Source of the DNA: Stappia sp. 28M-7
Lineage (GTDB): Bacteria > Pseudomonadota > Alphaproteobacteria > Rhizobiales > Stappiaceae
Reading direction: 5' to 3'
Length of the DNA: 64,000 nucleotides
NCBI RefSeq assembly: GCF_014252955.1
Contig: NZ_JACMIA010000001.1
Coordinates: 1,178,001-1,242,000 of the forward strand
The notes below the pieces were generated by a model. The model searched no databases. It had not been told where the DNA came from and saw only the letters and a program-made list of their open reading frames with translations. This document shows, in pieces, positions 53,412 to 63,330 of the stretch. Numbering within the stretch: position 1 is the stretch's first letter; the number at the start of each line of letters is the position of its first letter. Position numbers and translations under genes: made by a program.

Positions 53412-54515
53412 CTAGCTGCCGGCCGGGCTCTCCGGGACGGTCTCCTGCAGGCGGGCGACGGCCGCGCTCAGTGTGTGCGCTTCGGCCGTGCTGGTGGCCT
53501 CGTACGGATAGGTTTCCTCGCCGGCCAGAATGGCGCTGGCACTGGCGGAAAGGCGTTGCAGCGGCCGAACGAAAATCTGGACGAACAGGACCGTCGTCCC
53601 TGCGAGCACAAGTCCGAAGCCTACAAGGAAAAGCAGAAGCGTGCCGGAGAGGGAACTTGCGGCCATCGCATTGTTGTCGATCCGGGCGACGAGGCTCCAA
53701 CCGAAGGACGGCAGGTCGGCATATCCGACCTGCGGGATCACCGCGGTCTGATAGGAGATGCCGTCGGGCCAGGTCTCGAGCGCGGCACGCGCGGCGCCTG
53801 CGGTGGCCGCCCGTATGCTCGGCAGGTCCAGAGACGGCCCCACGACATCGGTCGTTGCCATCACGACGGTTCCCGTGCGGTCGACGATGAAGGCGTCGAG
53901 TTGCAGGGCCCGCGCCGTCTCCGTCAGGTGCGTTTGCGCCCAGGCGTAGTCCAGATGCAGGCCAAGAACGCCGGTCACGCTGCCCTGGCCGTCCTTGATC
54001 GGGGTTGCCAGATCGAGGAACTGGCGCCGCTCGCCCTCGGTGGAGGGAAGCAGGTCGGCCAGCAGGACCGCCTTGTGCACGTCGCCGGCGAAATCGCCTG
54101 TCAGCCCGCGCTGGAACCAGGGGCGCGTGGAGACGTTCTGCTGTTCCAGAAGCCCGCCCGAGGCGATGGTGACGGTGCCGTCGAGTGCCGCGATCCCGGC
54201 CCAGGACACCTGCGAGTTGTCGCCGACCACAAGGTCCAGCGACGTGCGGACCGAGGAGGCATCGCGCGAGGCGATGTCCCGCGCGATGGTGCGCGCCTTG
54301 CTCCATTCATGGTGGAGGGTACGGGCGAAATCCAGCTCGATGCCTTGTGCCCGTGTCCTGACCGCTTCTGCCAGTGCGATCTGTCGAAGCTCCGCCTGCC
54401 GCTGGTCGACGACGAGCCAGGCACCGCTCGCAGCCAGAAGGGCGTTGAGGACGACAAAGCCGTAAAGGGCGCGGGAGAGCGAGGGAGAACTGCCTCGCGA
54501 GAGCAGTCGGCTCAT
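53412..54515 (-). CDS. Cache-HAMP membrane protein lacking an output domain
   Basis: The 367-residue protein has a helix at about 17-36, a large periplasmic double-Cache sensor (40-275; RPWFQRGLTGDFAGDVHKAV and TPIKDGQGSVTGVLGLHLDY are typical), a second helix at about 287-310 and a HAMP region (VRPLQRLSASASAILAGEE). It ends about 40 residues later. No kinase, cyclase or chemotaxis domain follows. It converges on the glycosyltransferase gene with adjoining stops. It may signal through protein contact, or be a truncated receptor; the frame looks intact. Confidence 0.82.
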   Translation of the reverse strand: MSRLLSRGSSPSLSRALYGFVVLNALLAASGAWLVVDQRQAELRQIALAEAVRTRAQGIELDFARTLHHEWSKARTIARDIASRDASSVRTSLDLVVGDNSQVSWAGIAALDGTVTIASGGLLEQQNVSTRPWFQRGLTGDFAGDVHKAVLLADLLPSTEGERRQFLDLATPIKDGQGSVTGVLGLHLDYAWAQTHLTETARALQLDAFIVDRTGTVVMATTDVVGPSLDLPSIRAATAGAARAALETWPDGISYQTAVIPQVGYADLPSFGWSLVARIDNNAMAASSLSGTLLLFLVGFGLVLAGTTVLFVQIFVRPLQRLSASASAILAGEETYPYEATSTAEAHTLSAAVARLQETVPESPAGS

Positions 54516-54738
54516 GGTCTCCTCCGGATTTCAGGAAGACGGGACGCCGTCGGCCCATCCGCAAGGTCGGGCGGACGAAGCAGGTTTTTGCCGTTGTCCC
54601 GCCATTCTGGCAGGCAGTGCCTCGGCGCGTTCGGCTCCGATCGCGGTGCCGCTGCCGTGTACGGCTCGCGTTCTGCAGGATGCGCGTTCCAGGACGACTT
54701 GTGCCTGTAGCGCGGCTGTGTCTACAGCCTGGGGGGAT

Positions 54739-54796
54739 GGCCCGGCCAAGTCAAGCCACCGGCGATCCTCGCCGGTGGACGATCCCCGGCCGGGCC
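54739..54796 (-). terminator. Nested hairpin downstream of the DUF1348 gene
   Basis: An inner perfect 10-bp stem, CCACCGGCGA-TCC-TCGCCGGTGG (54756-54778), is enclosed by a 9-bp outer stem GGCCCGGCC/GGCCGGGCC (54739-54747 and 54788-54796). It starts 8 bp past the DUF1348 stop and 224 bp before the Cache gene start. Termination without a T-tract, or a processing structure, are both possible. Confidence 0.55.
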
Positions 54797-54803
54797 GAAG
54801 CCG

Positions 54804-55289
54804 TCAGAGCCCGAGATCGGAAAGTCCGGGATGGTCCTCCGGACGGGGACCGGGCGCCCAGTGGAACTTCCGGTCCTCTTCCCGGATGGGGATGTCGTTG
54901 ATGCTGGCGATGCGGGTCTGCATCAGGCCGTGCTCGTCGAACTCCCAGTTTTCGTTGCCGTAGGAGCGGAACCAGTTGCCGGCGTCGTCGCGCCATTCAT
55001 AGGCGAAGCGCACGGCGATCCGGTTCTCCGTGAAGGCCCAGAGCTCCTTGATGAGGCGATAGTCGAATTCGCGGGCCCACTTGCGGGTGAGGAACGCGGC
55101 GATCTCCGTCCGGCCCGTCGGGAACTCGGCGCGATTGCGCCATCGGCTCGCCGGCGTGTAGGCGAGGGCGACCCGCTCCGGGTCGCGGCTGTTCCAGGCA
55201 TTCTCCGCCATGCGCACCTTCTGCTCGGCGCTCTCGCGGGTAAACGGGGGGAAGGGAGGGCGGCTTTCGGTCTTTGCAGACTGTGACAT
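54804..55289 (-). CDS. DUF1348 / NTF2-like protein
   Basis: The 161-residue protein fits the DUF1348 family of NTF2-like cone folds along its length, with [21 protein letters not shown] near 32 and [22 protein letters not shown] broken over 95-117. Members are cytoplasmic with unknown ligands. It is the last of three minus-strand genes (GST, flavoprotein, this), 67 bp after the flavoprotein. Confidence 0.85.
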   Translation of the reverse strand: MSQSAKTESRPPFPPFTRESAEQKVRMAENAWNSRDPERVALAYTPASRWRNRAEFPTGRTEIAAFLTRKWAREFDYRLIKELWAFTENRIAVRFAYEWRDDAGNWFRSYGNENWEFDEHGLMQTRIASINDIPIREEDRKFHWAPGPRPEDHPGLSDLGL

Positions 55290-55356
55290 GTCGTGTGGTC
55301 CTCGGGTGCAGGTCGCAGGGGGTGACGTTCGGGACGCGGGGAGGGGCCGCCGCCGG

Positions 55357-56337
55357 TCAGGCGCCGGCCTCGTCCCAGGAACCCGTCATGCGCAGGAACG
55401 GCGAGAGCCCGTCCTCGCGGCTGTGCCATCTGAGCGTCGTCGCGGCGGTGCGATGGACGACGCGGCGGGGCCGGAATGTCCAGCGCCGCTCGCTTCCCTC
55501 GAAGGCGCGGCCCGCCGGCTCCTTCGGGATCACCTGCGCCTCGCCGGTCAGCTGCAGCAGGTCGCCTGTCTCGAAGTCGACAAACAGGAGCCCCGCCTTG
55601 CCGTTCGCAAGGATGTTGCCGAGCGTGTTGAAATGCAGGTTTCCCGCGAAGTCCGGAATGGTCAGGACGTCGTTCTGGCCCACATGGACGAAGCCCGGCT
55701 TGCCGCCGCGATGGGAAACATCCACCTGCCGCGCCCCGTCCTCCAGATCGACATAGCTGGCGACGAAGAACGTGTCGGCGCGCGCGATCATCTCCCGGGC
55801 CGCCCGGTCCAGTCCGTCCAACTCCCTGCTCTCGGGGCGGACACCGGGCGCATCCTGGCCGATGGTGACGTCGCGCAGCTGGATGTATTTCGGGCAGTTG
55901 CCGAAACTGTGCTCCACGCTCACGGTGAAACCGCCGGGGCCGACGCTGGCGAGCCGGCCGTTCATGCGGTTGCGCCGGCGTGTGTGAAGCTCGATGCCCA
56001 GCAGCCCGATACCGGCGCCGCTCGCCAGTCCCGGGGCGGTGGGGTCGTCTTCGTCCATGCCCGCCCGCACCTGCAGGGTGTGCGGATCGGGCGAGGTCGC
56101 AAACCCCGCCGGTCCGCTCACCAGGCTGGCCCAGACGTCTCCGGCATGGTCGACGGCGCCGACCAGCAGGAACGGCAACTGTTCGAAGAAGGCTCGGTGC
56201 TGGTCGGGCATGTAGCGGCGCACGACCCGGCGCCCCAGCGCGTCCATCCGCTCCGCCGCGCCGGCCTGTCGCTGCAGGGCCAGCTCGCCCTCGTGAAAGG
56301 GCGAGGCAGGCACCGCCGTCTCGTCGTGGTTCGTCAT
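55357..56337 (-). CDS. PNPOx-like FMN-binding flavoprotein
   Basis: This 326-residue protein has two split-barrel FMN-binding segments: [20 protein letters not shown] near 45 and [27 protein letters not shown] broken near 195, with [20 protein letters not shown] and [15 protein letters not shown] completing the second barrel. The family includes pyridoxamine-phosphate-oxidase-like reductases. ATG 56337 is chosen; the frame runs further upstream only through the GST gene. Neighbours suggest detoxification of small electrophiles, but that is loose inference. Confidence 0.83.
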   Translation of the reverse strand: MTNHDETAVPASPFHEGELALQRQAGAAERMDALGRRVVRRYMPDQHRAFFEQLPFLLVGAVDHAGDVWASLVSGPAGFATSPDPHTLQVRAGMDEDDPTAPGLASGAGIGLLGIELHTRRRNRMNGRLASVGPGGFTVSVEHSFGNCPKYIQLRDVTIGQDAPGVRPESRELDGLDRAAREMIARADTFFVASYVDLEDGARQVDVSHRGGKPGFVHVGQNDVLTIPDFAGNLHFNTLGNILANGKAGLLFVDFETGDLLQLTGEAQVIPKEPAGRAFEGSERRWTFRPRRVVHRTAATTLRWHSREDGLSPFLRMTGSWDEAGA

Positions 56338-56378
56338 GGCGACTGTTCCTCGTCCTCTCATCGGGGGCGTTCTGTCCG

Positions 56379-56996
56379 CTAGCTTGCCGCGGCAAGGCCG
56401 ACAGGCGTTGCCTGGAACGGCACGAAACCGGGAAGCGCCTCGATGCGCTCCAGCCAGGCCAGGACATGGCCGTAGGGGGCAAGGTCGACATTGCCCTCGG
56501 GCGCGCGTGCCACGTAGCTGTAGAGGGCGATGTCGGCGACGGTCGGCCGGGAGGCCGCCAGCCAGTCGCGATCCTGCAACTCGCTGTCGAGGACCTTCAG
56601 GATCGCGTGGGCGCGGGAGATGACTTCCTCGGCGTCGAACCTGGCGCCGAACACCGTGACCAGACGCGCTGCGGCCGGACCGAAGGCGATCTGGCCCGCC
56701 GCGATCGACAGCCAGCGCTGCACGGCTGCAGCCCCCGCCGGATCTTCGGGCAGCCAGTCCGTCCGGCCCGCCTTCTTCGCCAGATAGACCAGAATCGCGT
56801 TGGAATCGGGCACCAGAGTGCCGTCGTCGTCCAGCAGCGGCACCTGTCCCAGACGGTTCAGCTGCAGGTAGTCGGGGGCCTTGTGGGCACCGTTGGCTAG
56901 ATCGAGCTCGACGAGATCGACCTCGAGCCCCAGGAGCGAGCAGAACAGCTGCGCGCGGTGCGAGTGGCCGGAGAGGGGGTGATGATAGAGCTTCAT
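56379..56996 (-). CDS. Glutathione S-transferase
   Basis: The 205-residue enzyme has an N-terminal thioredoxin-fold half ([18 protein letters not shown]; Ser near 9 is the likely thiol-activating residue) with the cis-proline in [20 protein letters not shown] near 53 and an alpha-helical C-terminal half with [11 protein letters not shown] near 160. Substrate not predictable. It is divergent from the LysR gene at 57109, whose product may control it. Confidence 0.9.
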   Translation of the reverse strand: MKLYHHPLSGHSHRAQLFCSLLGLEVDLVELDLANGAHKAPDYLQLNRLGQVPLLDDDGTLVPDSNAILVYLAKKAGRTDWLPEDPAGAAAVQRWLSIAAGQIAFGPAAARLVTVFGARFDAEEVISRAHAILKVLDSELQDRDWLAASRPTVADIALYSYVARAPEGNVDLAPYGHVLAWLERIEALPGFVPFQATPVGLAAAS

Positions 56997-57108
56997 GGCT
57001 GGGCTTTCCTGCTGAAGTGGATGAGCCCGATATTGGTTGTTTCTCCATTCGCGTGAATATGATGAATTAGAAATGGTTTATTCCATTTTGAGGAATAGTG
57101 AGGGCGTC

Positions 57109-58011
57109 ATGGACCGTTTTCTGGCGATGAGGGTTTTCTCCAAGGTCGTCGAGACGGGAAGCCTCGCCCGCGCCGGCCGCGAGCTCAACATCAGCCCGCC
57201 GGCGGTTACGCGTGCGATTGCCGGGCTGGAGGAGGCCATCGGCACACGCCTGTTGATCAGGACCACCCGGAAGCTGACGCTGACGGAGTCCGGGCAGCGC
57301 TACATCGAGGACTGCCGTCGCATCCTGATGGATCTGGAAGAAGCCGAGGCCGCGGCTGCGGGCGCCTTCTCGCAGCCGACCGGCACGCTGACCGTGTCCG
57401 CTTCGGTTCTTTTCGGGCGCATCTATGTCTTGCCCATCCTGACCGAATATCTCGACCTGCACCCGGAGGTCGCCGCAAGGGCGCTGCTTCTCGACCGGGT
57501 CACCAACATGGTCGAGGAAGGGATCGAAGTTGCCGTCCGGATCGGACAGCTGCCCTTGTCGAACCTCAGTGCGGTCAAGGTCGGGACCGTCAGGCGGATC
57601 GTCTGCGGTGCGCCGGATTATCTGGAACGCCACGGCACGCCCCGCACGCCCGAGGATCTCGCCGGGCATCGCATCGTGGCGGCGACCAGCGTCTGGACTT
57701 CGCCGGAATGGCGCTTCGGCAAGGAAGAGAAGACCTCGGTCCGCGTTTCGCCGCGCCTTGTCTGCAACACCAATGAAGGGGCGATCGAGGCGGCGGTGCG
57801 AGGCTGGGGCCTGACGCGGGTGCTGTCCTACCAGGTGGCGCCGCTTGTGGCCGAAGGAAAGCTGGTCCCGGTCCTCAGCGACAGCGAAGAGGAACCGCTC
57901 CCGATCCACATCGTGCATCCGGAGGGGCGCCGGGTCACGGCCAAGGTGCAGGCCTTTGTGGAGCTTGCCTCAAGGCGCCTCAGGGACAATCGACTTCTCA
58001 ATACCCGGTGA
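57109..58011 (+). CDS. LysR-family transcriptional regulator
   Basis: The 300-residue regulator has the N-terminal helix-turn-helix (SLARAGRELNISPPAVTRAI near 18-37) and a substrate-binding domain of the CrgA/DmlR type (GTLTVSASVLFGRIYVLPIL near 95). ATG 57109 is chosen with GAGGG upstream; the open frame continues to 57037. It is divergent from the GST gene across 112 AT-rich bp and probably regulates that gene and its neighbours. Confidence 0.9.
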   Translation: MDRFLAMRVFSKVVETGSLARAGRELNISPPAVTRAIAGLEEAIGTRLLIRTTRKLTLTESGQRYIEDCRRILMDLEEAEAAAAGAFSQPTGTLTVSASVLFGRIYVLPILTEYLDLHPEVAARALLLDRVTNMVEEGIEVAVRIGQLPLSNLSAVKVGTVRRIVCGAPDYLERHGTPRTPEDLAGHRIVAATSVWTSPEWRFGKEEKTSVRVSPRLVCNTNEGAIEAAVRGWGLTRVLSYQVAPLVAEGKLVPVLSDSEEEPLPIHIVHPEGRRVTAKVQAFVELASRRLRDNRLLNTR

Positions 58012-58096
58012 CAGGAAAGGCCGGAGACGTGCGACAAGCCGGGTTAGCGCGCCCTGTCCCTGCCATCCCGTCGTGAGGTCGCGCTGCCCGCGTCCG

Positions 58097-58564
58097 TTAC
58101 TCCAGTGGCACGGCCGCGCCGCGCTTCAGGGTGCCGAGGGCCACGCGTGTGCGAAAGCGGCGGATATTTGCGTTCTCGCTGACCATGCGGTGCATGAGGC
58201 CGTCATAGTCTGGGATGTCGCGCGCGGCGATCACGAGCACGAAATCGCTGTCACCGGTGACGTACCAGGCTTCCTGGACGGCTCCCTCGCGCATGATCCA
58301 GCGCTTGAAGGCGGCCAGGAGTTCCGGCCGTTCGCGCTCGACCTCGACATCGACGATCATGCTCAGCGGGTACCCGGCGGTTCCCGGATCGACAATCGCG
58401 ACCTCTGCGGAGATCGCGCCGCTCTCGCGAAGGCGCGCGATGCGTCGTTGGACCGCCGAAGGCGAAAGGCCGATCTCTGCGCCGATCTTGTCGGCGGACA
58501 GGCGCGCATTCGCCTGCAGCAGGGCGAGTAATCTCCGGTCGAGTTGATCGAGGGTTTGCGGCAT
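58097..58564 (-). CDS. Lrp/AsnC-family regulator
   Basis: The 155-residue protein has the Lrp helix-turn-helix (LDQLDRRLLALLQANARLSA, then SPSAVQRRIARLRESGAI) and a RAM domain with AWYVTGDSDFVLVIAARDIPDYD. ATG 58564 gives the normal length; GGAG lies about 13 bases upstream. It is divergent from the GST-like gene at 58743 and likely controls it. The effector is probably an amino acid. Confidence 0.9.
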   Translation of the reverse strand: MPQTLDQLDRRLLALLQANARLSADKIGAEIGLSPSAVQRRIARLRESGAISAEVAIVDPGTAGYPLSMIVDVEVERERPELLAAFKRWIMREGAVQEAWYVTGDSDFVLVIAARDIPDYDGLMHRMVSENANIRRFRTRVALGTLKRGAAVPLE

Positions 58565-58742
58565 TTGCGCGTTGATCTCCAAACATGCGCGTGAAATGCG
58601 CGTCATTTGTTCAAAGGATCGGAAAAATTCCTGAGATTGCGAAAATATAGTTCGCGAACGCCCGGCTTGGAGAGCAATCCGGCGACTGCAGTCACGTCGC
58701 ACCCGATGCCGCCGCCGGTATCTCCTCGACTTTCTCTGGAGA

Positions 58743-59363
58743 ATGGATTTGCAACTTTTCTATCAGACGCATTCGCCCTATGCCCGCAAGGTCCTGGTCT
58801 TCGCCCACGAGGTCGGCCTTGTGCCCCGACTGGACGTCGTTCATCACGAAACCAGTCCCACCCGGCAGAATGAGCAGGTCTTCAGGGTGAACCCGCTCGG
58901 AAAGGTGCCGGTTCTCGTCTGCGAAGATGGAACTGCGCTCTTCGATTCTCCGGTCATCTGTGAATATCTCGATGAACTGCACGACCGGCCGAAGCTTGTC
59001 CCCGCGCAAGGGCCGGCACGCTGGGAGGCGCTTCGCCTTCAGGCGTTGGCTCAAGGCATCTGCGATGCTGGGATCCTGCTGCGCTGGGAACAGGAACGGC
59101 GACCGCAGGCATTCCGCTACGCTCCGTTTGCCGACGGGCAGGCCGAAAAGCTTGTGGAGTCTTACGAGTTCATCGAACGCGCCATCAGCTTGGAAGGTCC
59201 TGTGACCGTTGGACATATCGCGCTTGCGACAGCGCTCGACTGGATCGTGTTCCGTCAACTGCCTGTCTTCGGCAATTACCCCAGGCTGATGGCCTGGTAC
59301 GGTGAATTTACCTTGCGGCCGTCGATGCAGGCGACGAGTTACAGCGGGAAAACGCAAGACTGA
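58743..59363 (+). CDS. Glutathione S-transferase-like protein
   Basis: The 206-residue protein has the thioredoxin-like N-terminal half, with YQTHSPYARKVLVFAHEVGL near 7 (Ser/Tyr in SPYARK), NPLGKVPVLVCEDGTALFDS near 50, and a helical C-terminal half (VTVGHIALATALDWIVFRQ). It is a second GST type, not close to the one at 56379. It lies divergent from the Lrp-type gene. Confidence 0.88.
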   Translation: MDLQLFYQTHSPYARKVLVFAHEVGLVPRLDVVHHETSPTRQNEQVFRVNPLGKVPVLVCEDGTALFDSPVICEYLDELHDRPKLVPAQGPARWEALRLQALAQGICDAGILLRWEQERRPQAFRYAPFADGQAEKLVESYEFIERAISLEGPVTVGHIALATALDWIVFRQLPVFGNYPRLMAWYGEFTLRPSMQATSYSGKTQD

Positions 59364-59400
59364 GCAAGATGATGCGTTTGCCGATGTAACGAGCAGGCGG

Positions 59401-60282
59401 CTATGGGCTTTCGTGCCCTGCGATGTGCCGCTCTGCCGTTTCGCGCAGGATCGTGCAAAGCTGGGCTGCGGCCGGCGAGGGGGCTTCCGCGCTCAGCAGC
59501 CTCACCTCGATCGGCGGCAAGTCCGGCAATCCTTGTGCCAGACGGTCGATCTCCCGCAGGTCCGCCGGAATGCGGTGCCGCGTGCGCGCCGTGATGCCGT
59601 GGCCGGTCCGCATCGCGGCCCACAATCCCGGAAGGCTCGGCGTCGTCAGTGCCAGCCGCCAGGGACGCCCGGCCTGGTCGAGGCCGCGCAGCGCCGTCTG
59701 GCGAAACAGGCAGGGATGGTCGAACAGCACGAGCGGCAGCGGGTCTTTCGTCTCCCGGCTCGTGTCCGTTCCGATCCATACCAACGGCAGCGTGGCGATC
59801 TTCTCGCCGTGTCCCTCGGGCCCTTGCGGGAAGAAGGCGAGGGCGGCATCGAGCCGCCCGGCGTGCACCTCCTGCGCCAGCGTGTGGTTGCGGCCTGCGC
59901 GCACCTCCACATGGGTGCCGGGATGTCCACCGGCGAAGGCCTGCAGCGTGGCCGGCATCACATCCTCGAAGAAGTCCTGCGGCAGTCCGAGCCGGATCGC
60001 GGCGGGCGCCGCGGCGGCGCCCAGCCGGTCCAGTGCCGCATCGTTCAGCGCCAGGATCCGCCGCGCATGGGCGAGCAGCGTCTCGCCGGCCTCCGTCGGC
60101 ACCAGGCCGCGGCCGCTGCGCCGGAACAGGACCTGCCCGGTCTGCTGTTCCAGCTTCTTCAGATGCATGCTGATCGCCGATTGCGAGCGGCCCAGCACAG
60201 AGGCAGCCCGCGCGAAGCTGCCGAGCTCGATGCCCGCAACCATGCTGCGCAGCGCATCCATGTCGAGATTTGCCTTAATCAT
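59401..60282 (-). CDS. LysR-family transcriptional regulator
   Basis: The 293-residue protein has the helix-turn-helix SFARAASVLGRSQSAISMHL near 22-41 and a LysR substrate-binding domain. AGGA lies eight bases before ATG 60282. The divergent spacer to the dehydrogenase gene contains TATTATCCGATATT, a possible LysR-type site. The pairing suggests it regulates the 60394 gene. Confidence 0.88.
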   Translation of the reverse strand: MIKANLDMDALRSMVAGIELGSFARAASVLGRSQSAISMHLKKLEQQTGQVLFRRSGRGLVPTEAGETLLAHARRILALNDAALDRLGAAAAPAAIRLGLPQDFFEDVMPATLQAFAGGHPGTHVEVRAGRNHTLAQEVHAGRLDAALAFFPQGPEGHGEKIATLPLVWIGTDTSRETKDPLPLVLFDHPCLFRQTALRGLDQAGRPWRLALTTPSLPGLWAAMRTGHGITARTRHRIPADLREIDRLAQGLPDLPPIEVRLLSAEAPSPAAAQLCTILRETAERHIAGHESP

Positions 60283-60393
60283 CCCGAAATCCTGAAATGA
60301 CGATCCCATATTATCCGATATTCGAAAGGTGCGCAGCACGCTAGCTTCGGCCATGCTGAAAGGCGAAGCGAGCAAGGCGAACGGGAGAGCGGG

Positions 60394-61281
60394 ATGCGTG
60401 TCGGGTTTGTCGGTCTTGGCGTGATGGGGCAGCCGATGGCGCTCAATCTGGCGCGGGCGGGCGTCGATCTGCTGGTGTGGAACCGCACGGCCGAGCGCTG
60501 CGCCCCCTTGCGCCAGGCCGGCGCAAAGGTGGCGGCGAGCGCCGCCGACGTGTTCCGGAACGCCGACGTGATCATCCTGATGATGGCGAACGGCGCGGCC
60601 ACCGACGCCGTGCTCGGCCGGGGCACGGAAGGCTTTGCCGGCACCGTCGCCGGCCGGCTGATCGTTTCGATGGGCACCAGCGCGCCGGAGTGGTCGCGCG
60701 GGCTGGATGCCGACATCCGCGCGGCCGGAGGGCGTTATGTCGAGGCGCCGGTCTCCGGCTCCCGCGTGCCGGCGGAGGAGGGGCAGCTGGTCGGCATGCT
60801 GGCGGGCGGCGACGACGACGTTGCGATGCTGCGCGAACTCTTGAGGCCCGTTTGCCGCGAGACGATCCCCTGCGGCGCTGTGCCGGGCGCGCTCACCATG
60901 AAGCTGTCGGTCAATCTGTTCCTGATCACCATGGTCGCCGGCCTTGCCGAGGCTTTTCATTTCGCTGAGCGGCAGGGCGTGGATCTGCAACGTTTTCAAG
61001 CGGTTCTCGATGCAGGGCCGATGGCCAGCGCCGTCTCCCGGATCAAGCTCGCCAAGCTGTGTGCCGGCGACTTCTCGGTACAGGCGGCGATCTCTGACGT
61101 GAAGATGAACAGCGGGCTCGTCGCCGAGGCTGCGCGCAGCGCCGGGATCGCCGCGCCTTTGCTCGATGCGGCCGACGCGCTGTTCGGCGAGGCGGAAGGG
61201 CTGAGCCTCGGAAAGCAGGACATGGCCGCCGTGGTCCAGGCGATCGCAGCCCGCACCGACGGCGGGCCGCAAGGCGCCTGA
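60394..61281 (+). CDS. 3-hydroxyisobutyrate dehydrogenase-family oxidoreductase
   Basis: The 295-residue enzyme is an NAD(P)-dependent beta-hydroxyacid dehydrogenase. The dinucleotide loop is [21 protein letters not shown] split at 3-23, substrate-binding [17 protein letters not shown] near 115, and the catalytic Lys in KLSVNLFLI near 170. Family members oxidise 3-hydroxyisobutyrate, tartronate semialdehyde or gamma-hydroxybutyrate. It converges exactly on the enoyl-CoA hydratase gene (stops adjoin at 61281/61282). Confidence 0.9.
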   Translation: MRVGFVGLGVMGQPMALNLARAGVDLLVWNRTAERCAPLRQAGAKVAASAADVFRNADVIILMMANGAATDAVLGRGTEGFAGTVAGRLIVSMGTSAPEWSRGLDADIRAAGGRYVEAPVSGSRVPAEEGQLVGMLAGGDDDVAMLRELLRPVCRETIPCGAVPGALTMKLSVNLFLITMVAGLAEAFHFAERQGVDLQRFQAVLDAGPMASAVSRIKLAKLCAGDFSVQAAISDVKMNSGLVAEAARSAGIAAPLLDAADALFGEAEGLSLGKQDMAAVVQAIAARTDGGPQGA

Positions 61282-62073
61282 TCAGGTGCCCGAATAGGCC
61301 GGCACCCGCCGCTCGACCCAGGCGCCGAGACCTTCGTGAATGTCGTTCGTCGCGGCCATCCTGGCGAACTGCTCGCCCTCGGCCAGCAGGCCTTCGGCGA
61401 TGGTCATGTTGAGGCCGCGGGTGACGGCGGCGATGATGCCGGCCACCGCCAGCGGCGAGTGGCGAAGGATCCGGTGGGCGAGGGCGCGAGCGCGGCTCAT
61501 CAGCTCGCCGGGCGGCACGACGGCGTTGACCAGCCCCATCTCGAGCGCCTGCCCGGGGCCGAAGGGATCGCCGGTCAGGAGCAGTTCCAGCGCGCGTTTG
61601 CGGCCCGCAAGCCTAGGCAAACGCTGGGTTCCGCCGAAGGTCGGCGGGATGCCGATGGCGATTTCCGGCTTGGCGAAACGGGCCTGCGAGCTGGCGACGG
61701 CCAGGTGCGCGGCCTCGGTGATCTCGCAGCCGCCGCCATAGGCAAGGCCGTTGACCGCGACGATCACGGGCTTCGGGAAGGCTTCGAGGCGGGCGGTCAT
61801 CGCCTGACCGCGGCGGACGAAGTCGCGTACCGCGCGGGCCGGGCCGAGCCGGACGCTTTCGCGAAACTGCGGAATGTCGCCGCCGGCAGAGAAGGCGCGC
61901 TCGCCGGCGCCGGTCAGGATCACCGCCTTGATGCGGGTGTCGAGCTCGATCTCCTCCAGCCGCTCCAGCAGCCGGTCGGCCATCTCGTAGTTGATCGCGT
62001 TGAGCTTGTCCGGGCGGTTCAGGGTCAAGGTGGCGATGCCGCCGTCGATATCGCACAGCACGGTGTCGGACAT
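61282..62073 (-). CDS. Enoyl-CoA hydratase/isomerase family protein
   Basis: The 263-residue crotonase-fold enzyme has TLTLNRPDKLNAIN near 15, the oxyanion AFSAGGDIPQF near 64 and VNGLAYGGGCEITEA near 105, with Glu in CEITEA among the candidate acid-base residues. The family acts on acyl-CoAs in fatty or branched amino acid breakdown. ATG 62073 with GAGAACCCC upstream. Adjacent to a 3-hydroxyisobutyrate dehydrogenase-like gene, it hints at valine-type catabolism, but they are convergent, so this is weak. Confidence 0.9.
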   Translation of the reverse strand: MSDTVLCDIDGGIATLTLNRPDKLNAINYEMADRLLERLEEIELDTRIKAVILTGAGERAFSAGGDIPQFRESVRLGPARAVRDFVRRGQAMTARLEAFPKPVIVAVNGLAYGGGCEITEAAHLAVASSQARFAKPEIAIGIPPTFGGTQRLPRLAGRKRALELLLTGDPFGPGQALEMGLVNAVVPPGELMSRARALAHRILRHSPLAVAGIIAAVTRGLNMTIAEGLLAEGEQFARMAATNDIHEGLGAWVERRVPAYSGT

Positions 62074-62162
62074 GGGGTTCTCCTCGTCGGTCCAGTCAAC
62101 CCATGCTGGGCCGCAGGCGCGCCGGACACAAACGAGGAAAGCTTGCTTGAAATGACTGAAAT

Positions 62163-63074
62163 TCACTCGAAAAAGGGTGCGGCCTCGCCCTTCAGCCAGC
62201 GCAGGAAGGCGGCGATCTCGCGGCGCGGCTCGTGGCCAGAGGGCAGCAACGCCCAATAGCCGGTGCGCACGGGCACGGGCGGGCAGCCGGCGAGCGGCGA
62301 AAGGTCGGGCGCTGCCAGGGCGCTGGCGCAAAGCGGCAGGCGGGCAAGGGCGATACCGAGCCCTTGCGCGGCGGCTTCCAGCGCCAGGTCTACCGTGTCG
62401 ACATGAAGGCCGCGGCCCGCAGGCGGCGGCGTGTCCGTCGCAGCTGAAACCCCTCCGGCAAACCAGGCCGCCCAGTCGTGCTCGACCGTCGCCACATGGA
62501 TCAGCGGCGCCCGTGCCCAGTCGATCCGCCCCTCGCGCCGGGGCAGGCGGGCGGCGAGATCGGGATGCGCCACCGGCTGCAACGCCTCGCGGAACAGCAG
62601 CTCGGAGCGCGCCGGCGGCCAGGGCGCGGGGCCCATGCGAATGGCAAGGTCGACGCCGTCGAGCGGAAAGACCGCCTGCCGGTGGCTGGTGTCGACATGC
62701 AGGTCGATCTCCGGGTGCCGGCCGCGAAACCGGCCGAGCCGCGGCACCAGCCAGCGGCGGGCGAAGGTCGGGGCGACGCTGACGCGGATCCTGCGGGCGC
62801 CGAGCAGCGGCGACACCCGGTGCGCGCCGGTGGCGATCATCGACAGACCCTCGCTGACATAAGGCAGCAGGTCTTCGCCGGCGGCGGTGAGCGCGACCGA
62901 ACGTCCCGACCGGTCGAACAGCGGCGCGCCGAGCCAGGTTTCCAGCGTGTCGATGCCATGGCTGACGGCGGACGGGGTGAGGCCGAGCTCCTCGGCTGCC
63001 TGCTTGAAGCTGGCGTGCCGGGCAGCGGCCTCGAACAGGCGGAGCGAGGCAAGCGGCGGCAGGCGCAGGCCCAT
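62163..63074 (-). CDS. LysR-family regulator, GcvA type
   Basis: The 303-residue protein begins LRLPPLASLRLFEAAARH and has the helix-turn-helix SFKQAAEELGLTPSAVSHGI, as in GcvA/AmpR-like regulators. The substrate domain includes RIRVSVAPTFARRWLVPRLG near 95. GGGGAG precedes ATG 63074. It reads toward the hydratase gene with an 89-bp gap and may regulate it. Confidence 0.9.
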   Translation of the reverse strand: MGLRLPPLASLRLFEAAARHASFKQAAEELGLTPSAVSHGIDTLETWLGAPLFDRSGRSVALTAAGEDLLPYVSEGLSMIATGAHRVSPLLGARRIRVSVAPTFARRWLVPRLGRFRGRHPEIDLHVDTSHRQAVFPLDGVDLAIRMGPAPWPPARSELLFREALQPVAHPDLAARLPRREGRIDWARAPLIHVATVEHDWAAWFAGGVSAATDTPPPAGRGLHVDTVDLALEAAAQGLGIALARLPLCASALAAPDLSPLAGCPPVPVRTGYWALLPSGHEPRREIAAFLRWLKGEAAPFFE

Positions 63075-63330
63075 GGGCGTCTCCCCTTGGAAATGAATTT
63101 CTCTCATTTAAATGCCGGAAAACCGCACCGGGCAAAGGAGATTTGGGCAGGCCGCCCCACCGCGTCGGCAGGCTGGCCGGAAGGCCTTGTCCCCGATTGC
63201 GAGACTTGCGACGGTTTTTGCAAAAATCCGTCTCAATTCTCGCGAAAATCGATGCGGACCGTCGCAAATTCCCGAAATCGGCGAAAACCGGCGTGTTGGG
63301 ACCGAGTCTGCCTCCGGGGTGCCGGCCCGC

